This document shows positions 44,545 to 54,554 of a DNA stretch of 64,000 bases, piece after piece. This DNA is from Rhodococcoides fascians NBRC 12155 = LMG 3623. Its GTDB lineage: Bacteria > Actinomycetota > Actinomycetes > Mycobacteriales > Mycobacteriaceae. The position numbers were made by a program, and so were the translations under genes. The first letter of the stretch is position 1. Each line of letters opens with the position of its first letter. The notes beneath the pieces are model-generated. The model was given only the letters and a program-made list of their open reading frames with translations. It ran no database searches and was not told where the DNA came from. The DNA is taken from the NCBI RefSeq assembly GCF_001894785.1, contig NZ_BCWW01000009.1, positions 62,001 to 126,000 on the forward strand. The letters run 5' to 3'.

Positions 44545-45405
44545 ATGACGATCGCCAGAGGTCGCGGTGACCGCACGCTGATGCGCGTCAAGCGCGTCGG
44601 CAATGCCCCGCTCAACGTGCTCGATCGCGCAGGCGAGCAGATGTCGTTCTATCTGCGGGCCATCGGGTGGATACCCAAGACCGCAGTCCATTACAAGAAG
44701 GAGGTTCTCCGCCTGCTGGCGGAGGTCACCTTCGGCAGCGGCGCGCTCGCCGTCATCGGCGGCACCATCGGTGTCATCGTGATGATGTCCGGCTTCACCG
44801 GCATCGTCGTCGGTCTGCAGGGTTACGCCGCCCTGGAACAGCTCGGCAGCTCGGTGTTGACCGGCTTCCTGTCCGCCTACGTCAATACCCGTGAGATTGC
44901 ACCGATCGTGGCCGGGCTTGCACTGTCCGCCACCGTCGGTTGTGGTTTCACCGCCCAGCTCGGCGCGATGCGTATCTCGGAGGAGATCGACGCACTCGAA
45001 GTCATGGCAGTGCCCAGCGTGCCGTTCCTCGTCACCACCCGCATGATCGCCGGATTCGTCGCGGTGATCCCGCTCTACATCGTCGGTCTGCTTGCCTCGT
45101 ACGTCGCTTCCCGCGGAATCAGCACGATCTTCAACGGGCAGTCGTCCGGCTCGTACGACCACTACTTCAACTTGTTCCTACCTCCAGAAGATGTGCTGTA
45201 TTCCTTCCTCAAGGTGCTCATCTTCGCGTTCGTGCTGATCATGATCCACTGCTACTACGGCTACCACGCCTCCGGCGGACCGGCAGGCGTCGGCGTCGCG
45301 GTGGGTCGCGCAGTACGTACGGCGATCGTCACGATCGCGGTACTGGACTTCTTCCTGAGCCTCGCCATCTGGGGCACGACCACCACAGTGAGGGTTGCCG
45401 GATGA
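44545..45405 (+). CDS. Mce permease YrbEB
   Basis: 286-aa second MlaE-type permease. The coupling motif SEEIDALEVMAVPSVPFLVTTR sits near residue 150, with helices before and after. It follows YrbEA by 5 nt and overlaps mceA as ATGA. The N-terminal 45 residues are polar and positively charged, likely cytoplasmic. Confidence 0.93.
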   Translation: MTIARGRGDRTLMRVKRVGNAPLNVLDRAGEQMSFYLRAIGWIPKTAVHYKKEVLRLLAEVTFGSGALAVIGGTIGVIVMMSGFTGIVVGLQGYAALEQLGSSVLTGFLSAYVNTREIAPIVAGLALSATVGCGFTAQLGAMRISEEIDALEVMAVPSVPFLVTTRMIAGFVAVIPLYIVGLLASYVASRGISTIFNGQSSGSYDHYFNLFLPPEDVLYSFLKVLIFAFVLIMIHCYYGYHASGGPAGVGVAVGRAVRTAIVTIAVLDFFLSLAIWGTTTTVRVAG

Positions 45406-46757
45406 TCGACTCGCCGTCGCGACTGAAGCGAGTACTGCTCGGACTTGCGTTCTTCTTGGTACTCATCCTGTTTCTCGGATGGAGCATCACCTCCTACAAC
45501 AAGACGTTCAAATCGGTCGTCAACGTCAGCCTCGAAACCGACTCGGTCGGCAACGCTCTGCCGATGAACGCAGATGTGAAGGTGCGCGGCATGATCGTCG
45601 GCGAGGTGCGCTCGGCGTCGACCGTCGACGGCGTCGTCACCTCGCAGCTCGCCATCGATCCGGACAAGGCTCCGCTGATCCCGTCGAATGCCACTGCACG
45701 GCTGCTGCCGAAGACCCTGTTCGGCGAGCGCTACGTCTCGCTGATCGTGCCCGAGAACGATTCGGCGTCGCCGATCTCCGACGGCACCGTTCTTCGACAG
45801 GACACCAGCGGCAACGCGATCGAGGTCGGGCAGCTGCTCGACGGGTTGCTGCCGTTGCTGCAAGCCATCCCGCCGCAGGACCTCGCCAATACCCTCGGGT
45901 CACTGGCGCAGGGCCTGAGCGGACGCGGCGAGCAGCTCGGACAGACCATCGACGACCTCACCGATGTCGTTTCCGGTCTCAACACCGAACTGCCGAACAT
46001 CCAGCAGACGCTGGTGGGTCTCGCCGACTTCTCCCAGACCTACGCAGACGCGGCACCGGAGCTGATCTCGGCGCTGGACAACCTGCGTACGACGGGTAAT
46101 ACGGTCGTCGAGCGGCAGTCGAGCCTCGAGACGCTCTACGGCTCGCTGACGTCGGCATCGAACACGACCGCCGATTTCTTGCAGGTCAACTCCGAGAATC
46201 TGATCGGTCTCGCCTCGAACTCGCGAGAGGCCCTCGATTTGCTGGCCGAGTTCTCGCCGACGTTCGGCTGCACCTTCAGTCAGTTCGCCGAAGGTGCCAG
46301 GCGCGGCAAGATCGTCCTCGGTGAGGGCGACGAGTACCCCGGAATCAACGTGTCCGCATCGTTCGTCAACCCGAAGGGCCGTTACTTGCCGAACCAGGAC
46401 GAGCCACGGCTGTTCGACGACCGCGGAGCCACCTGCTTCGAGCCGGCAGCACCGGGAGAGTTCTTCCCGCAGTACCCGGGAGGTTCGGTCAACGACGGGT
46501 CCTACCAGGTACCGACCCGTAATCCCGGCCCGCAGGAGATCCCCGGGCAGGGCCCACCGAAGTCGGCTCAGAGTTCCATCGTTCCCGCTGTCTCCGCGTC
46601 TGCGCAGCCCGCGAGCTACGAGGGCTCGGACTTCGAGCGTGACACTCTTGCCGTCATTTACGGACAAGCGAGTGGTGTTGCACCAGAGACTGTTCCGTCG
46701 TGGGCCGCCGCACTCGGCGCACCGGCATTGAGAGGAGTGGAGGTGACCGTGCCATGA
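45402..46757 (+). CDS. Mce family protein, MceA position
   Basis: 451 aa. A single N-terminal helix (about 10-30) anchors the protein; the MlaD/MCE domain follows (VNVSLETDSVGNALPMNADVKVRG, ERYVSLI), then a long helical region and a Pro/Gln-rich tail. It forms part of the hexameric tube that carries lipids across the periplasm. Start and stop overlap both neighbours as ATGA. Confidence 0.92.
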   Translation: MIDSPSRLKRVLLGLAFFLVLILFLGWSITSYNKTFKSVVNVSLETDSVGNALPMNADVKVRGMIVGEVRSASTVDGVVTSQLAIDPDKAPLIPSNATARLLPKTLFGERYVSLIVPENDSASPISDGTVLRQDTSGNAIEVGQLLDGLLPLLQAIPPQDLANTLGSLAQGLSGRGEQLGQTIDDLTDVVSGLNTELPNIQQTLVGLADFSQTYADAAPELISALDNLRTTGNTVVERQSSLETLYGSLTSASNTTADFLQVNSENLIGLASNSREALDLLAEFSPTFGCTFSQFAEGARRGKIVLGEGDEYPGINVSASFVNPKGRYLPNQDEPRLFDDRGATCFEPAAPGEFFPQYPGGSVNDGSYQVPTRNPGPQEIPGQGPPKSAQSSIVPAVSASAQPASYEGSDFERDTLAVIYGQASGVAPETVPSWAAALGAPALRGVEVTVP

Positions 46758-47821
46758 GAGGCCTTCTCGCGCCGATCATCAAGTTGGTCGTGTTCGCCGT
46801 GATCACGATCATCGCCACGGCCACCCTGGCCTTCACCATCGCGAACTCGAGCGGTGGTGGCGGCACCAAGTTCTCGGCCTTGTTCACCGATGTCACCTCG
46901 CTCAACGAGGGTGACGAGATCCGAATCGCCGGCGTTCGCGTCGGGCAGGTCGACAAGATCGAGATCGCCAACGAACGAGAGGCGAAGGTCGACTTCACGC
47001 TGAGCAGTCGCGACTGGCTGCCGGCGAGTTCGACTGCCACCATTCGCTTCCGCAACCTGGTCGGTCAGCGCTACATCGCCATCGAGCAGGGTTCGGGCGA
47101 TCAGGGCAAGAAGATCACCGGGGGAGCGACCATTCCTCTCGAGCGCACCAAGCCCGCGGTGAACCTGACGACTCTGTTCGACGGATTCCGCCCGCTGTTC
47201 ACCACGCTCAGCGCAGATGACGTCAACAAGCTCTCGTACCAGATCATCCAGGTGTTCCAGGGGGAATCGGGCACCATCAACGAACTGGTCAAGAACACTG
47301 CGAGTCTGACCAACACCGTGGCCGACAAGGATCAGGTCATCGGTCAGGTCATCACCAACCTCAACAACGTGCTCGCCACGGTCAACCAGAACGACGGGCA
47401 GCTCGACAGCCTCATCGTCAACACTCAGCAGCTCGTGTCGGGCCTGTCGGCCGACCGCGACGTCGTCGGCTCGGCCGTGACCTCGCTGGCCGGACTGACC
47501 AACGCCACCGCGGACCTGCTCGAGCCGACACGGCCGTCGATCCAGGGTTCGGTCACAGCGCTGAACACGTTGTCGGAGACCATCAATCGACGCAGCGCCG
47601 ACGTGGACGCGGTCCTCGGAAATCTGCCGGTCAAGCTCGACAAGCTGATTCGTACGGCTCAGCAGGGATCCTGGTTCACGTTCTACCTCTGCGGTATCGA
47701 CATCGTCGCCGGACCGGGGTATTCGCCGAACCTGAATTTGCCGACCGGGCTTCCGACCGTCAATCAGCCCCTGTACACGAACTCGGCAGAGCGCTGCAAA
47801 GCTGGGGGGATCAAGCAATGA
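46754..47821 (+). CDS. Mce family protein, MceB position
   Basis: 355 aa with an N-terminal membrane helix (about 6-28) and the MCE domain FTDVTSLNEGDEIRIAGVRVGQVDKI. The long alpha-helical needle region then runs to about residue 310, and the C-terminus has two Cys (FYLCGIDIV, AERCKAG). Overlaps mceA and mceC by 4 nt. Confidence 0.92.
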   Translation: MRGLLAPIIKLVVFAVITIIATATLAFTIANSSGGGGTKFSALFTDVTSLNEGDEIRIAGVRVGQVDKIEIANEREAKVDFTLSSRDWLPASSTATIRFRNLVGQRYIAIEQGSGDQGKKITGGATIPLERTKPAVNLTTLFDGFRPLFTTLSADDVNKLSYQIIQVFQGESGTINELVKNTASLTNTVADKDQVIGQVITNLNNVLATVNQNDGQLDSLIVNTQQLVSGLSADRDVVGSAVTSLAGLTNATADLLEPTRPSIQGSVTALNTLSETINRRSADVDAVLGNLPVKLDKLIRTAQQGSWFTFYLCGIDIVAGPGYSPNLNLPTGLPTVNQPLYTNSAERCKAGGIKQ

Positions 47822-48816
47822 CATCTCGACGTAGTCCGGCCACCATCGGGGCACTGGGAATCGCGATCATCCTGCTCGCCACGATGTCGGTCTTCTTCCT
47901 CGACCGTCTCCCGATCATCGGTGCAGGTTCGGTGTACACCGCGGAGTTCAGTGAAGCCGCAGGTCTGAAGCCGTCCAACGAAGTCCGTATCGCGGGGGTC
48001 AAGGTCGGCAAGGTCACCGACGTGCGGCTCGACGGCGACCGGGTGCTCGTGGACTTCACGGTGCAGGACGCCTGGGTCGGCAACGAGTCGCGAGCGGCCA
48101 TCGCCATCAAGACTCTGCTGGGGCAGAAGTACCTGGCACTGGATCCGAGTGGCTCGGACACCCTGAGCCCGAAAGATCCGATTCCGTTGGCGCGCACCAC
48201 CTCTCCGTACGACGTCATCGACGCGTTCTCGGCGGCGGCGTCGACGATCAACGACATCGACACCGACCAGCTCGCCACCAGCATGCGGACGTTGTCCGAC
48301 GCGTTCTCCGAGACCCCGGCCAACATCAGAGCCTCGCTCGACGGCGTGACTCGGTTGTCGCAGACAGTGGCCAGCCGCGACGAGGAACTCAAGAAGTTGT
48401 TCGCAGCCACCGGCGAGACCTCCAAGGTGCTGGCCGACCGCAACGAGCAGTTCAACAAACTGATCACCGATGCGGGTCCACTGCTCGAGGAGCTCAACAA
48501 TCGGCAGCAGGCCATCTCCCAGCTGCTCACCGGCACACAACGTGTGTCGCAGGAGTTGACCGGTCTGGTCCGTGACAACGAGGCAACCATCAACCCGATG
48601 TTGCAACAGCTCAACGGCGTCATCGACATCCTGCAACGCAACAACGACAATCTCGACCGGGCGCTGAAGCTGTACGAGCCGTTCATCCGGCTCTACACCA
48701 ACGTGACCGGTAACGGACGATGGCTCGACATCGTTCTGGCCAACCTCACCCCACCCGGAGTTCCGTTGATACCTGGTTACCGCCAGCCCGCGCTCGATAC
48801 GTTGGCGGGGAACTGA
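47818..48816 (+). CDS. Mce family protein, MceC position
   Basis: 332 aa: N-terminal helix (about 12-32), MCE domain with FSEAAGLKPSNEVRIAGVKVGKV and YLALDPSG, then a helical needle of repeated Asn/Gln/Asp-rich turns. No C-terminal extension. It ends by overlapping mceD (TGATG). Confidence 0.92.
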   Translation: MTSRRSPATIGALGIAIILLATMSVFFLDRLPIIGAGSVYTAEFSEAAGLKPSNEVRIAGVKVGKVTDVRLDGDRVLVDFTVQDAWVGNESRAAIAIKTLLGQKYLALDPSGSDTLSPKDPIPLARTTSPYDVIDAFSAAASTINDIDTDQLATSMRTLSDAFSETPANIRASLDGVTRLSQTVASRDEELKKLFAATGETSKVLADRNEQFNKLITDAGPLLEELNNRQQAISQLLTGTQRVSQELTGLVRDNEATINPMLQQLNGVIDILQRNNDNLDRALKLYEPFIRLYTNVTGNGRWLDIVLANLTPPGVPLIPGYRQPALDTLAGN

Positions 48817-50096
48817 TGACAGAGACTCAGGCAGCACCGAGGAACAAGAACAAGCTCGCACTGATCGCGGTCGTCGTGATCGTGGCGCTGGTTCTGGCCG
48901 TCGCCGGCTGGTGGCTGTTCACCAGGGCCGGTTCGACCAAGATCACCGCCTACTTCGACAAGTCGATCGGCATCTACTCGGGATCCGAGGTCAGAGTTCT
49001 CGGCGTCAAGGTGGGTACCGTCGAATCGGTCACGCCGTTGGGTGAGGACGTCGAGGTCGTCATGCGAGTCGATCGCGGCATCGACATTCCGGCCGACGCG
49101 AAGGCCGTTCAGGTCACCCCGTCGCTCGTCGCCGACCGTTACGTCCAGCTCTCGCCCGTCTACACCGGCGGCGACACCATGGCCAGCGGCACGACGATCG
49201 GCCGTGATCGCACTGCCACTCCCGTCGAGGTCGACGAGCTGTACAAGTCGATCAACGATCTGTCCACTGCTCTCGGTCCGGACGGCGCGAACAAGGACGG
49301 CGCTCTCACCGACCTCGTGAACACCGGCGCGGCGAACCTCGACGGCAACGGGGAAGCGTTGGGCAACAGCATCACTCAGCTCTCGGCCGCCGGCCGTACG
49401 TTGAGCGACTCGCGCTCCGATGTCTTCGACACGATCAAGAATCTGCAGACCTTCGTCAGTGCGCTGGCCGTCAACGATCAGCAGGTTCGTAACTTCAACA
49501 GTCAGCTCGCCGATCTGACGGGCTTCCTGTCGGGCCAGCGCGAGGACCTGGGAGCCGCCCTGCAGCAGCTCTCGGTGTCCCTCGGTGACGTGGCGACGTT
49601 CGTGGCGGACAACCGGACCGAGCTGACCACCGCAGCGAACGGTCTGGTGGTCCCCACTCAGACCCTTGCCGACAACCGTGAGCAGCTCGTGCAAACTCTG
49701 ACGCTGCTGCCGTTGGCCATCAGCAACCTGGTCAACGCCTACGACGCAGAATCCGGCACGCTGGCCTCGCGTGCCAATCTGCAGAACGAGACCCAGGATC
49801 CGCTCGGAACCGTCTGCCGATTGCTCGACCTCGGCAAGCTGGTACCCGGTGACCCGCGTTTCGAGGCGCTCGGTGCGCAGATTCAGCCGATCATCGATCA
49901 GTGCGCCAACATCACCACCATGATCCAGGCTCCTCTTGCCGACCAGAATCGGCTTGTGTTGCCGTTCGGGGTTCTCACCAACGACATCGAGCAGAACGTG
50001 TCCGTGCCGGGCACCGTGCCGGGCAACGTCTCGCCGAGACTGGGGTCCACCACCATGCCAGGTCTCGAGCAGTCGCTCATCGGGGGAGGACAGTGA
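48816..50096 (+). CDS. Mce family protein, MceD position
   Basis: 426 aa. Polar start (MTETQAAPRNKNK), membrane helix at about 15-34, MCE domain around FDKSIGIYSGSEVRVLGVKVGTV and DRYVQLSPVYTGG, a helical needle region, and a tail with a Cys pair (VCRLLDLGKL … IIDQCANI). Same-frame packing with neighbours (1-nt overlaps). Confidence 0.92.
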   Translation: MTETQAAPRNKNKLALIAVVVIVALVLAVAGWWLFTRAGSTKITAYFDKSIGIYSGSEVRVLGVKVGTVESVTPLGEDVEVVMRVDRGIDIPADAKAVQVTPSLVADRYVQLSPVYTGGDTMASGTTIGRDRTATPVEVDELYKSINDLSTALGPDGANKDGALTDLVNTGAANLDGNGEALGNSITQLSAAGRTLSDSRSDVFDTIKNLQTFVSALAVNDQQVRNFNSQLADLTGFLSGQREDLGAALQQLSVSLGDVATFVADNRTELTTAANGLVVPTQTLADNREQLVQTLTLLPLAISNLVNAYDAESGTLASRANLQNETQDPLGTVCRLLDLGKLVPGDPRFEALGAQIQPIIDQCANITTMIQAPLADQNRLVLPFGVLTNDIEQNVSVPGTVPGNVSPRLGSTTMPGLEQSLIGGGQ

Positions 50097-51391
50097 TGAC
50101 CTCTGTGAATCGGAATCGAGCTCGCGTGAAACGTTCGTTGACCCTCGGAGCCGGGTTGTGCGTGGTTGCGCTGTCTGCCGGCGCGTGCTCGTCGGCCGGC
50201 ATCTATGCCATTCCGCTACCCGGTGGTGCCGACGTCGGCGACAACCCGTTCAATCTGACGGTGCAGTTCGACGATGTGCTGGACCTGGTGCCGCAGTCGA
50301 CCGTCAAGGTCGACGGTGTCCCCGTCGGTCGCGTCGACTCCATCTCGGTGCCGAACAACGGGTGGACCGCCGATGTCAACGTCATCCTGAACTCCGACGT
50401 GGATCTGCCGGCCAACGCGATCGCGTCGGTGCAGCAGACCAACCTGCTCGGTGAGAAGTTCGTGCAGCTCTCCGCACCTCCCGGTGACGAAGAGGCTGCA
50501 CGTCTGCAGGACGGTGCCACGATCCCGCTCGATCGCACCCGCCACGCAACCGACATCGAGCAGGTACTCGGTGCCCTGTCGCTGCTGCTCAACGGCGGCG
50601 GCGTCGGGCAGCTCTCGCCGATCGTCAAAGAGCTGAGCACGGCGTTCGACGGTCGCGAAGGCAAGACCAAAGAGCTTCTGCAGCAGGCCAATACGTTGAT
50701 CGACGGTCTCAATCAGCAGCGCGACGACATCACCCGCGCCATCGACGGTCTCGACACTCTCAGTGGTCGCGTCAACTCGCAGACCGACAAGATCGACGCA
50801 GTTCTCAAAGACCTGCCGATCGCGACGGAAGTTCTCGAGAAGCAGCGCCCGCAGCTCACCGAGATGCTCGGGGCACTCGATCGACTCGGGGCCGTCGGCA
50901 CCGATGTCATCGATCGCTCCAAGGACGACCTGATCGCAGATCTGCGTGCACTGCGTCCGACGCTGCAGGCCCTGGCCGATTCCGCGGACGACGTCGTCAC
51001 CTCGCTCGCGGTGATCCCGACACTGCCGTTCGCGGACGGCACCGAGAAGATCATCGAGGGCAACTCGGCCAACCTGTTCCTCTCGCTGGATCTCTCGATC
51101 GGTACGGCGCTGCGGAACTTCGGTGTGGGAGAGGGCGATCCGGTCTACATCCAGCCGAAGTACGGCAACACGCTGCCGGTCGTGGATCCGTCGAATCCGT
51201 ACTACAACGGAAACGGCCCGCGTCCAGGCTGGCCGACGATCTCGCTGCTGCCGTTGCCGCCCATCATTCCGTCGCCGGTTCCCGGACCGGGTGCGCCTAC
51301 GGGTGAGGCCGCCGGTGCTGCCGAGCCTGCACCGTTCGACCCGTTGGCTCCCGTGACCGATCTGCTCGAACGATTCGGAGTTGGACAGTGA
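50096..51391 (+). CDS. Mce family lipoprotein, MceE (LprK-like)
   Basis: 431 aa. The signal peptide ends in a lipobox LSAGAC with the modified Cys near residue 31, as in the MceE/Lpr subunit of every mce operon. The MCE domain includes FDDVLDLVPQSTVKVDGVPVGRV and GEKFVQLS, followed by a helical region and a Pro-rich C-terminus. It overlaps mceD by 1 nt and mceF by 4 nt (GTGA). Confidence 0.93.
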   Translation: MTSVNRNRARVKRSLTLGAGLCVVALSAGACSSAGIYAIPLPGGADVGDNPFNLTVQFDDVLDLVPQSTVKVDGVPVGRVDSISVPNNGWTADVNVILNSDVDLPANAIASVQQTNLLGEKFVQLSAPPGDEEAARLQDGATIPLDRTRHATDIEQVLGALSLLLNGGGVGQLSPIVKELSTAFDGREGKTKELLQQANTLIDGLNQQRDDITRAIDGLDTLSGRVNSQTDKIDAVLKDLPIATEVLEKQRPQLTEMLGALDRLGAVGTDVIDRSKDDLIADLRALRPTLQALADSADDVVTSLAVIPTLPFADGTEKIIEGNSANLFLSLDLSIGTALRNFGVGEGDPVYIQPKYGNTLPVVDPSNPYYNGNGPRPGWPTISLLPLPPIIPSPVPGPGAPTGEAAGAAEPAPFDPLAPVTDLLERFGVGQ

Positions 51392-52635
51392 GATCGAAGC
51401 TCGTTCGCTTTCAGTTGGTCGCGTTCGTCGTGGTCGCCCTGCTCGGGCTGATCTACGTCGGTGGCAAGTACGTCCGCCTGGACAACATGCTCGGGTTCGG
51501 GCAGTACGAGGTCGCACTCAACCTGGCCGACTCCGGCGGCATCTTCTCCAATGCCGAGGTGACGTACCGCGGTGTGCCGGTCGGAACCGTCGGCGATCTG
51601 CAGTTGACGTCGGACGGTGTCCGGGTGGCGCTCAAACTCGACAACGGTGGACCCGACATCCCGGCCGACACCAAGGCCGTCGTTGCGAACCGTTCCGCGA
51701 TCGGCGAGCAGTTCGTCGACCTGCAGCCGCAGTCCGATCAGGGTCCGTTCCTGGTGGATGGTTCGGAAATCGCACAGGCCGACACCGCCACGCCGGTTCC
51801 GGTGGAGGACGTGCTCGCGAACACGAACACCTTGGTCAGGTCGGTGCCGCTGGACACGTTGACCAATGTGGTCAACGAGCTCGGTGTCGCGTTCGACGGC
51901 AAGGGCAACGACCTGCAGTCTCTGGTCGATTCGCTCGGGAACATCTCCGAGTCGGCCAACGAGGCTCTGCCGCAGACTCTGTCGCTGGTTCGTGACGCGG
52001 TGCCGGTGCTCGACACTCAATCAGAGCAGTCGGATCTGATTCGCGAATTCAGCACGAGCCTGGATCAGGTGACGGCTCAGCTGAAGTCGAGCGATCCCGA
52101 TATCCGTCGTCTCATCGATACCGGAACTGCTGCCGGAGACCAGGTCGGTGGTCTCATCACCGATGCAGGCCCGGCGTTGACGACCGATATCAACAATCTG
52201 GCCCTGGTCGCGGCTCAGGCCGAGCCGCGGACGGTCGCGCTCCGTCCGTTCCTGACGTTCCTGCCTGCACTCGGTGCCGGTATCTCGACCATCGTCCCGA
52301 ACGACGGCACTATCCATCAGGGTCTGTTGCTCGAAACCAACAACCCGCCGCCGTGCACCGTCGGCTACGAGGGCAGCCAGGCCATCCTGGACGAGGAGAA
52401 GCGGAAGAATCCGAACTTCGACGAGACTCGGGAGAACTACCCACTGAACCTCGACGCGAACTGCGCGACGCCGCAGGGCAGCGTCACCGGTGTCCGTAGC
52501 GCGAACCGAATCGTGTTCGCCGATCCGGACGTGCCGCAGCCGTGGGACCTCAAGCCCAAGGTCGATCCCGAGAAGCTCAACCTCAACCCCATCGCCACCC
52601 AGTTGGCACCGCTCCTCGGCGTCACGCCGAAGTAG
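51388..52635 (+). CDS. Mce family protein, MceF position
   Basis: 415 aa, last of six Mce subunits. N-terminal helix about 8-25, MCE domain with LADSGGIFSNAEVTYRGVPVGTV and GEQFVDLQP, needle region, and a C-terminal domain containing cysteines (PPPCTVGYEG, DANCATPQG). Start is GTG. Confidence 0.92.
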   Translation: MRSKLVRFQLVAFVVVALLGLIYVGGKYVRLDNMLGFGQYEVALNLADSGGIFSNAEVTYRGVPVGTVGDLQLTSDGVRVALKLDNGGPDIPADTKAVVANRSAIGEQFVDLQPQSDQGPFLVDGSEIAQADTATPVPVEDVLANTNTLVRSVPLDTLTNVVNELGVAFDGKGNDLQSLVDSLGNISESANEALPQTLSLVRDAVPVLDTQSEQSDLIREFSTSLDQVTAQLKSSDPDIRRLIDTGTAAGDQVGGLITDAGPALTTDINNLALVAAQAEPRTVALRPFLTFLPALGAGISTIVPNDGTIHQGLLLETNNPPPCTVGYEGSQAILDEEKRKNPNFDETRENYPLNLDANCATPQGSVTGVRSANRIVFADPDVPQPWDLKPKVDPEKLNLNPIATQLAPLLGVTPK

Positions 52636-52706
52636 CGGGGCCGAAGGAACTGCTGCTCAGCACTACTATCGGGCCGAGAGCGGTTCGGCCGGATATTACC
52701 GAGTAG

Positions 52707-52712
52707 TAGGGT
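52707..52712 (+). promoter_or_regulatory. Internal -10-like hexamer for the Mce-associated genes
   Basis: TAGGGT ends 6 nt before the GTG at 52719, within the 83-nt gap after mceF. The first Mce-associated gene could be transcribed separately. Confidence 0.4.
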
Positions 52713-52718
52713 GACAGT

Positions 52719-53396
52719 GTGAACTCGAGCACCGAAACCCTGGAGTCGCCCGCGACTCCAGGGTCAAGCAAGACAGCAAAGATTCTGTTGGCCGTCGTCA
52801 CGGTGATTGCCGTGGCGGCGCTCGCAGCGGCCGTGTTCTTCGGATACGGCTGGGGCACGGCGCTGTTGAGTGAGAAGCCCACCGCCGACACCCGCGATGC
52901 GGCGCTCACCGGCGCTCAGCAGGCTGCGGTCAACCTGAACACTGTGGATGCAGCCAACATCGACCAGTCGTTCGACAACATGAAGTCCTCGATCACCGGT
53001 GATCTGATGCTCAACGATCTGGAGCAGACCCGTTCGGGAATCACCGATCAGGTTCGTCAGTCCGGTGCCAAGAGCGAGGCCGAGGTGCTGCACGGCACCC
53101 TCACCGAGCTGAGCACCGACGAGAACACCGCAACGGCGCTCGTCGTCATCGCCACGACCACCACCTGGCCCGACCGGGTGGAGCGCAGCAAGCTGACCAT
53201 GCGGATGGCCATGGAAGACGTAGACGGGGTGTGGAAGACCAACAAGGTCGATCCCATCGGTTCGCGGATCTCTCTCGACAACCCGAACACCAATCCCGTC
53301 ATTCCGACGGAACCGGGTGGTCCCACCGACCCCAACGCGGTCGACCCCAGTACGGAAGCGACGCCGGCCCCCCAGCCGAACACCGGCGGCAACTGA
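52719..53396 (+). CDS. Mce-associated membrane protein 1
   Basis: 225 aa: a short cytoplasmic N-terminus, one membrane helix (about 22-46) and an external NTF2-like domain typical of Mce-associated (Mas/Mam) proteins (DAALTGAQQAAVNLNTVD … VDGVWKTNKVDPIG), ending in a Pro/Thr/Asn-rich tail. These proteins stabilise Mce complexes. Possible leaderless start; otherwise cotranscribed with mceF. Confidence 0.87.
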   Translation: MNSSTETLESPATPGSSKTAKILLAVVTVIAVAALAAAVFFGYGWGTALLSEKPTADTRDAALTGAQQAAVNLNTVDAANIDQSFDNMKSSITGDLMLNDLEQTRSGITDQVRQSGAKSEAEVLHGTLTELSTDENTATALVVIATTTTWPDRVERSKLTMRMAMEDVDGVWKTNKVDPIGSRISLDNPNTNPVIPTEPGGPTDPNAVDPSTEATPAPQPNTGGN

Positions 53397-53454
53397 GTTT
53401 GCCGGCAGCGCCGTCGTCCATCTGTACAGAAGTAAGCCTCGAAGGAGTTCTGCA

Positions 53455-54342
53455 GTGCCTCCCCAGCGTCGCAAGATCGTTCCCCCCACGACCACCAGCA
53501 AGGTACGTCGAAAGGTAGCCGGCACCGCCAAGCCGACGTCGGCCGAGACCGACGCACCGGCACCTGAGACAACGGCACCCGACACAACGGGACCCGAGAC
53601 AGCGGCACCCGACACCACGGCTGCCGAGACAGCCGTCGGCACCACACCCGCGTCGGAAGAGCCCAGACTGGACAAGACAGATCCGGTCGAGACGGATACG
53701 GCCACGACAGCCCCGGCCACGACACAGCCAGCCGAGACGCAGCCCGTAGACACGCAGCAGGACAAGTCGCGCCCGTCCAGGGCCGGGCTGAAGAAACCGG
53801 TCGCGCCCACCTCGACCTCGACCGAGACGACCGAATCGCCGAAATCGGCGTCGGGTATCGGGTTCAAGCACGTGATCGCGGTCGCGGTCATCGCCGTGGT
53901 TCTCGGTGCTTTCGCAGCCGTCGCTGCATTCAAGCCGTTCGCGACGATCGACAACAAGGCGTGGGTGGATTCTTCGGCGACGCAAGAGGTGACGTCGGCA
54001 GCTACCGACGCTCTGCAGACCCTGTACACGTACAAGGCCGAGACGATCGATGCAGATTTCGATGCGGCGCGGGCGGTGCTCAATCAGTCGATGCTCGACG
54101 AGTTCAACTCCACCGCCGACACCACCAAATCTGCTGTGGTGCAAACCGATACCGGCACCGAGGCAATGGTCACCGATATCGGCGTCTCGCGACTCGAGGA
54201 CGACAAGGCCGAACTGATCGCGAACGTCAACATCAGCGCGACTCAAAACGGCGTTGCCTCCGGCAGTGCGGAAGGCCCTCTGACAGTCAACATGGAGAAG
54301 ATCGACGGCACCTGGAAGCTGTCGGCGATCGACGACCAGTAG
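53455..54342 (+). CDS. Mce-associated membrane protein 2 with Thr/Pro/Glu-rich N-terminus
   Basis: 295 aa. A low-complexity cytoplasmic N-terminus (about 20-125, repeats of ETTAPDT/ETAAPDT type) precedes a membrane helix at about 140-160 and an external NTF2-like domain (DALQTLYTYKAETIDADFDAARAVLNQSML). GTG 53455 has AAGGAG at 7 nt; the longer frame from 53317 overlaps the upstream gene. It closes the mce operon and is followed by a strong terminator. Confidence 0.86.
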   Translation: MPPQRRKIVPPTTTSKVRRKVAGTAKPTSAETDAPAPETTAPDTTGPETAAPDTTAAETAVGTTPASEEPRLDKTDPVETDTATTAPATTQPAETQPVDTQQDKSRPSRAGLKKPVAPTSTSTETTESPKSASGIGFKHVIAVAVIAVVLGAFAAVAAFKPFATIDNKAWVDSSATQEVTSAATDALQTLYTYKAETIDADFDAARAVLNQSMLDEFNSTADTTKSAVVQTDTGTEAMVTDIGVSRLEDDKAELIANVNISATQNGVASGSAEGPLTVNMEKIDGTWKLSAIDDQ

Positions 54343-54364
54343 ACCCCGGCCGGTCGATACTTCG

Positions 54365-54415
54365 GCCCCGTCCGATGCAGCGTCAGCGCTGCTCGGACGG
54401 GGCTTTTCGTTGTTT
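54365..54415 (+). terminator. Rho-independent terminator of the mce operon
   Basis: Perfect 11-bp stem GCCCCGTCCGA / TCGGACGGGGC around a 17-nt loop, then TTTTCGTTGTTTT. Starts 22 nt after the stop. Confidence 0.9.
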
Positions 54416-54554
54416 TCACGGTCTCCGTCGGTGTCCCTGGCCAGGTCTACCATCGCGTTTGCGTCCTGGCTTGGGGCGAGCCCTGGTTGTTCGGGACAAC
54501 CATTCGATGCTCGACGGCCAGGGATGGATCCGATGAAAACGGAGCATGCTGGTC

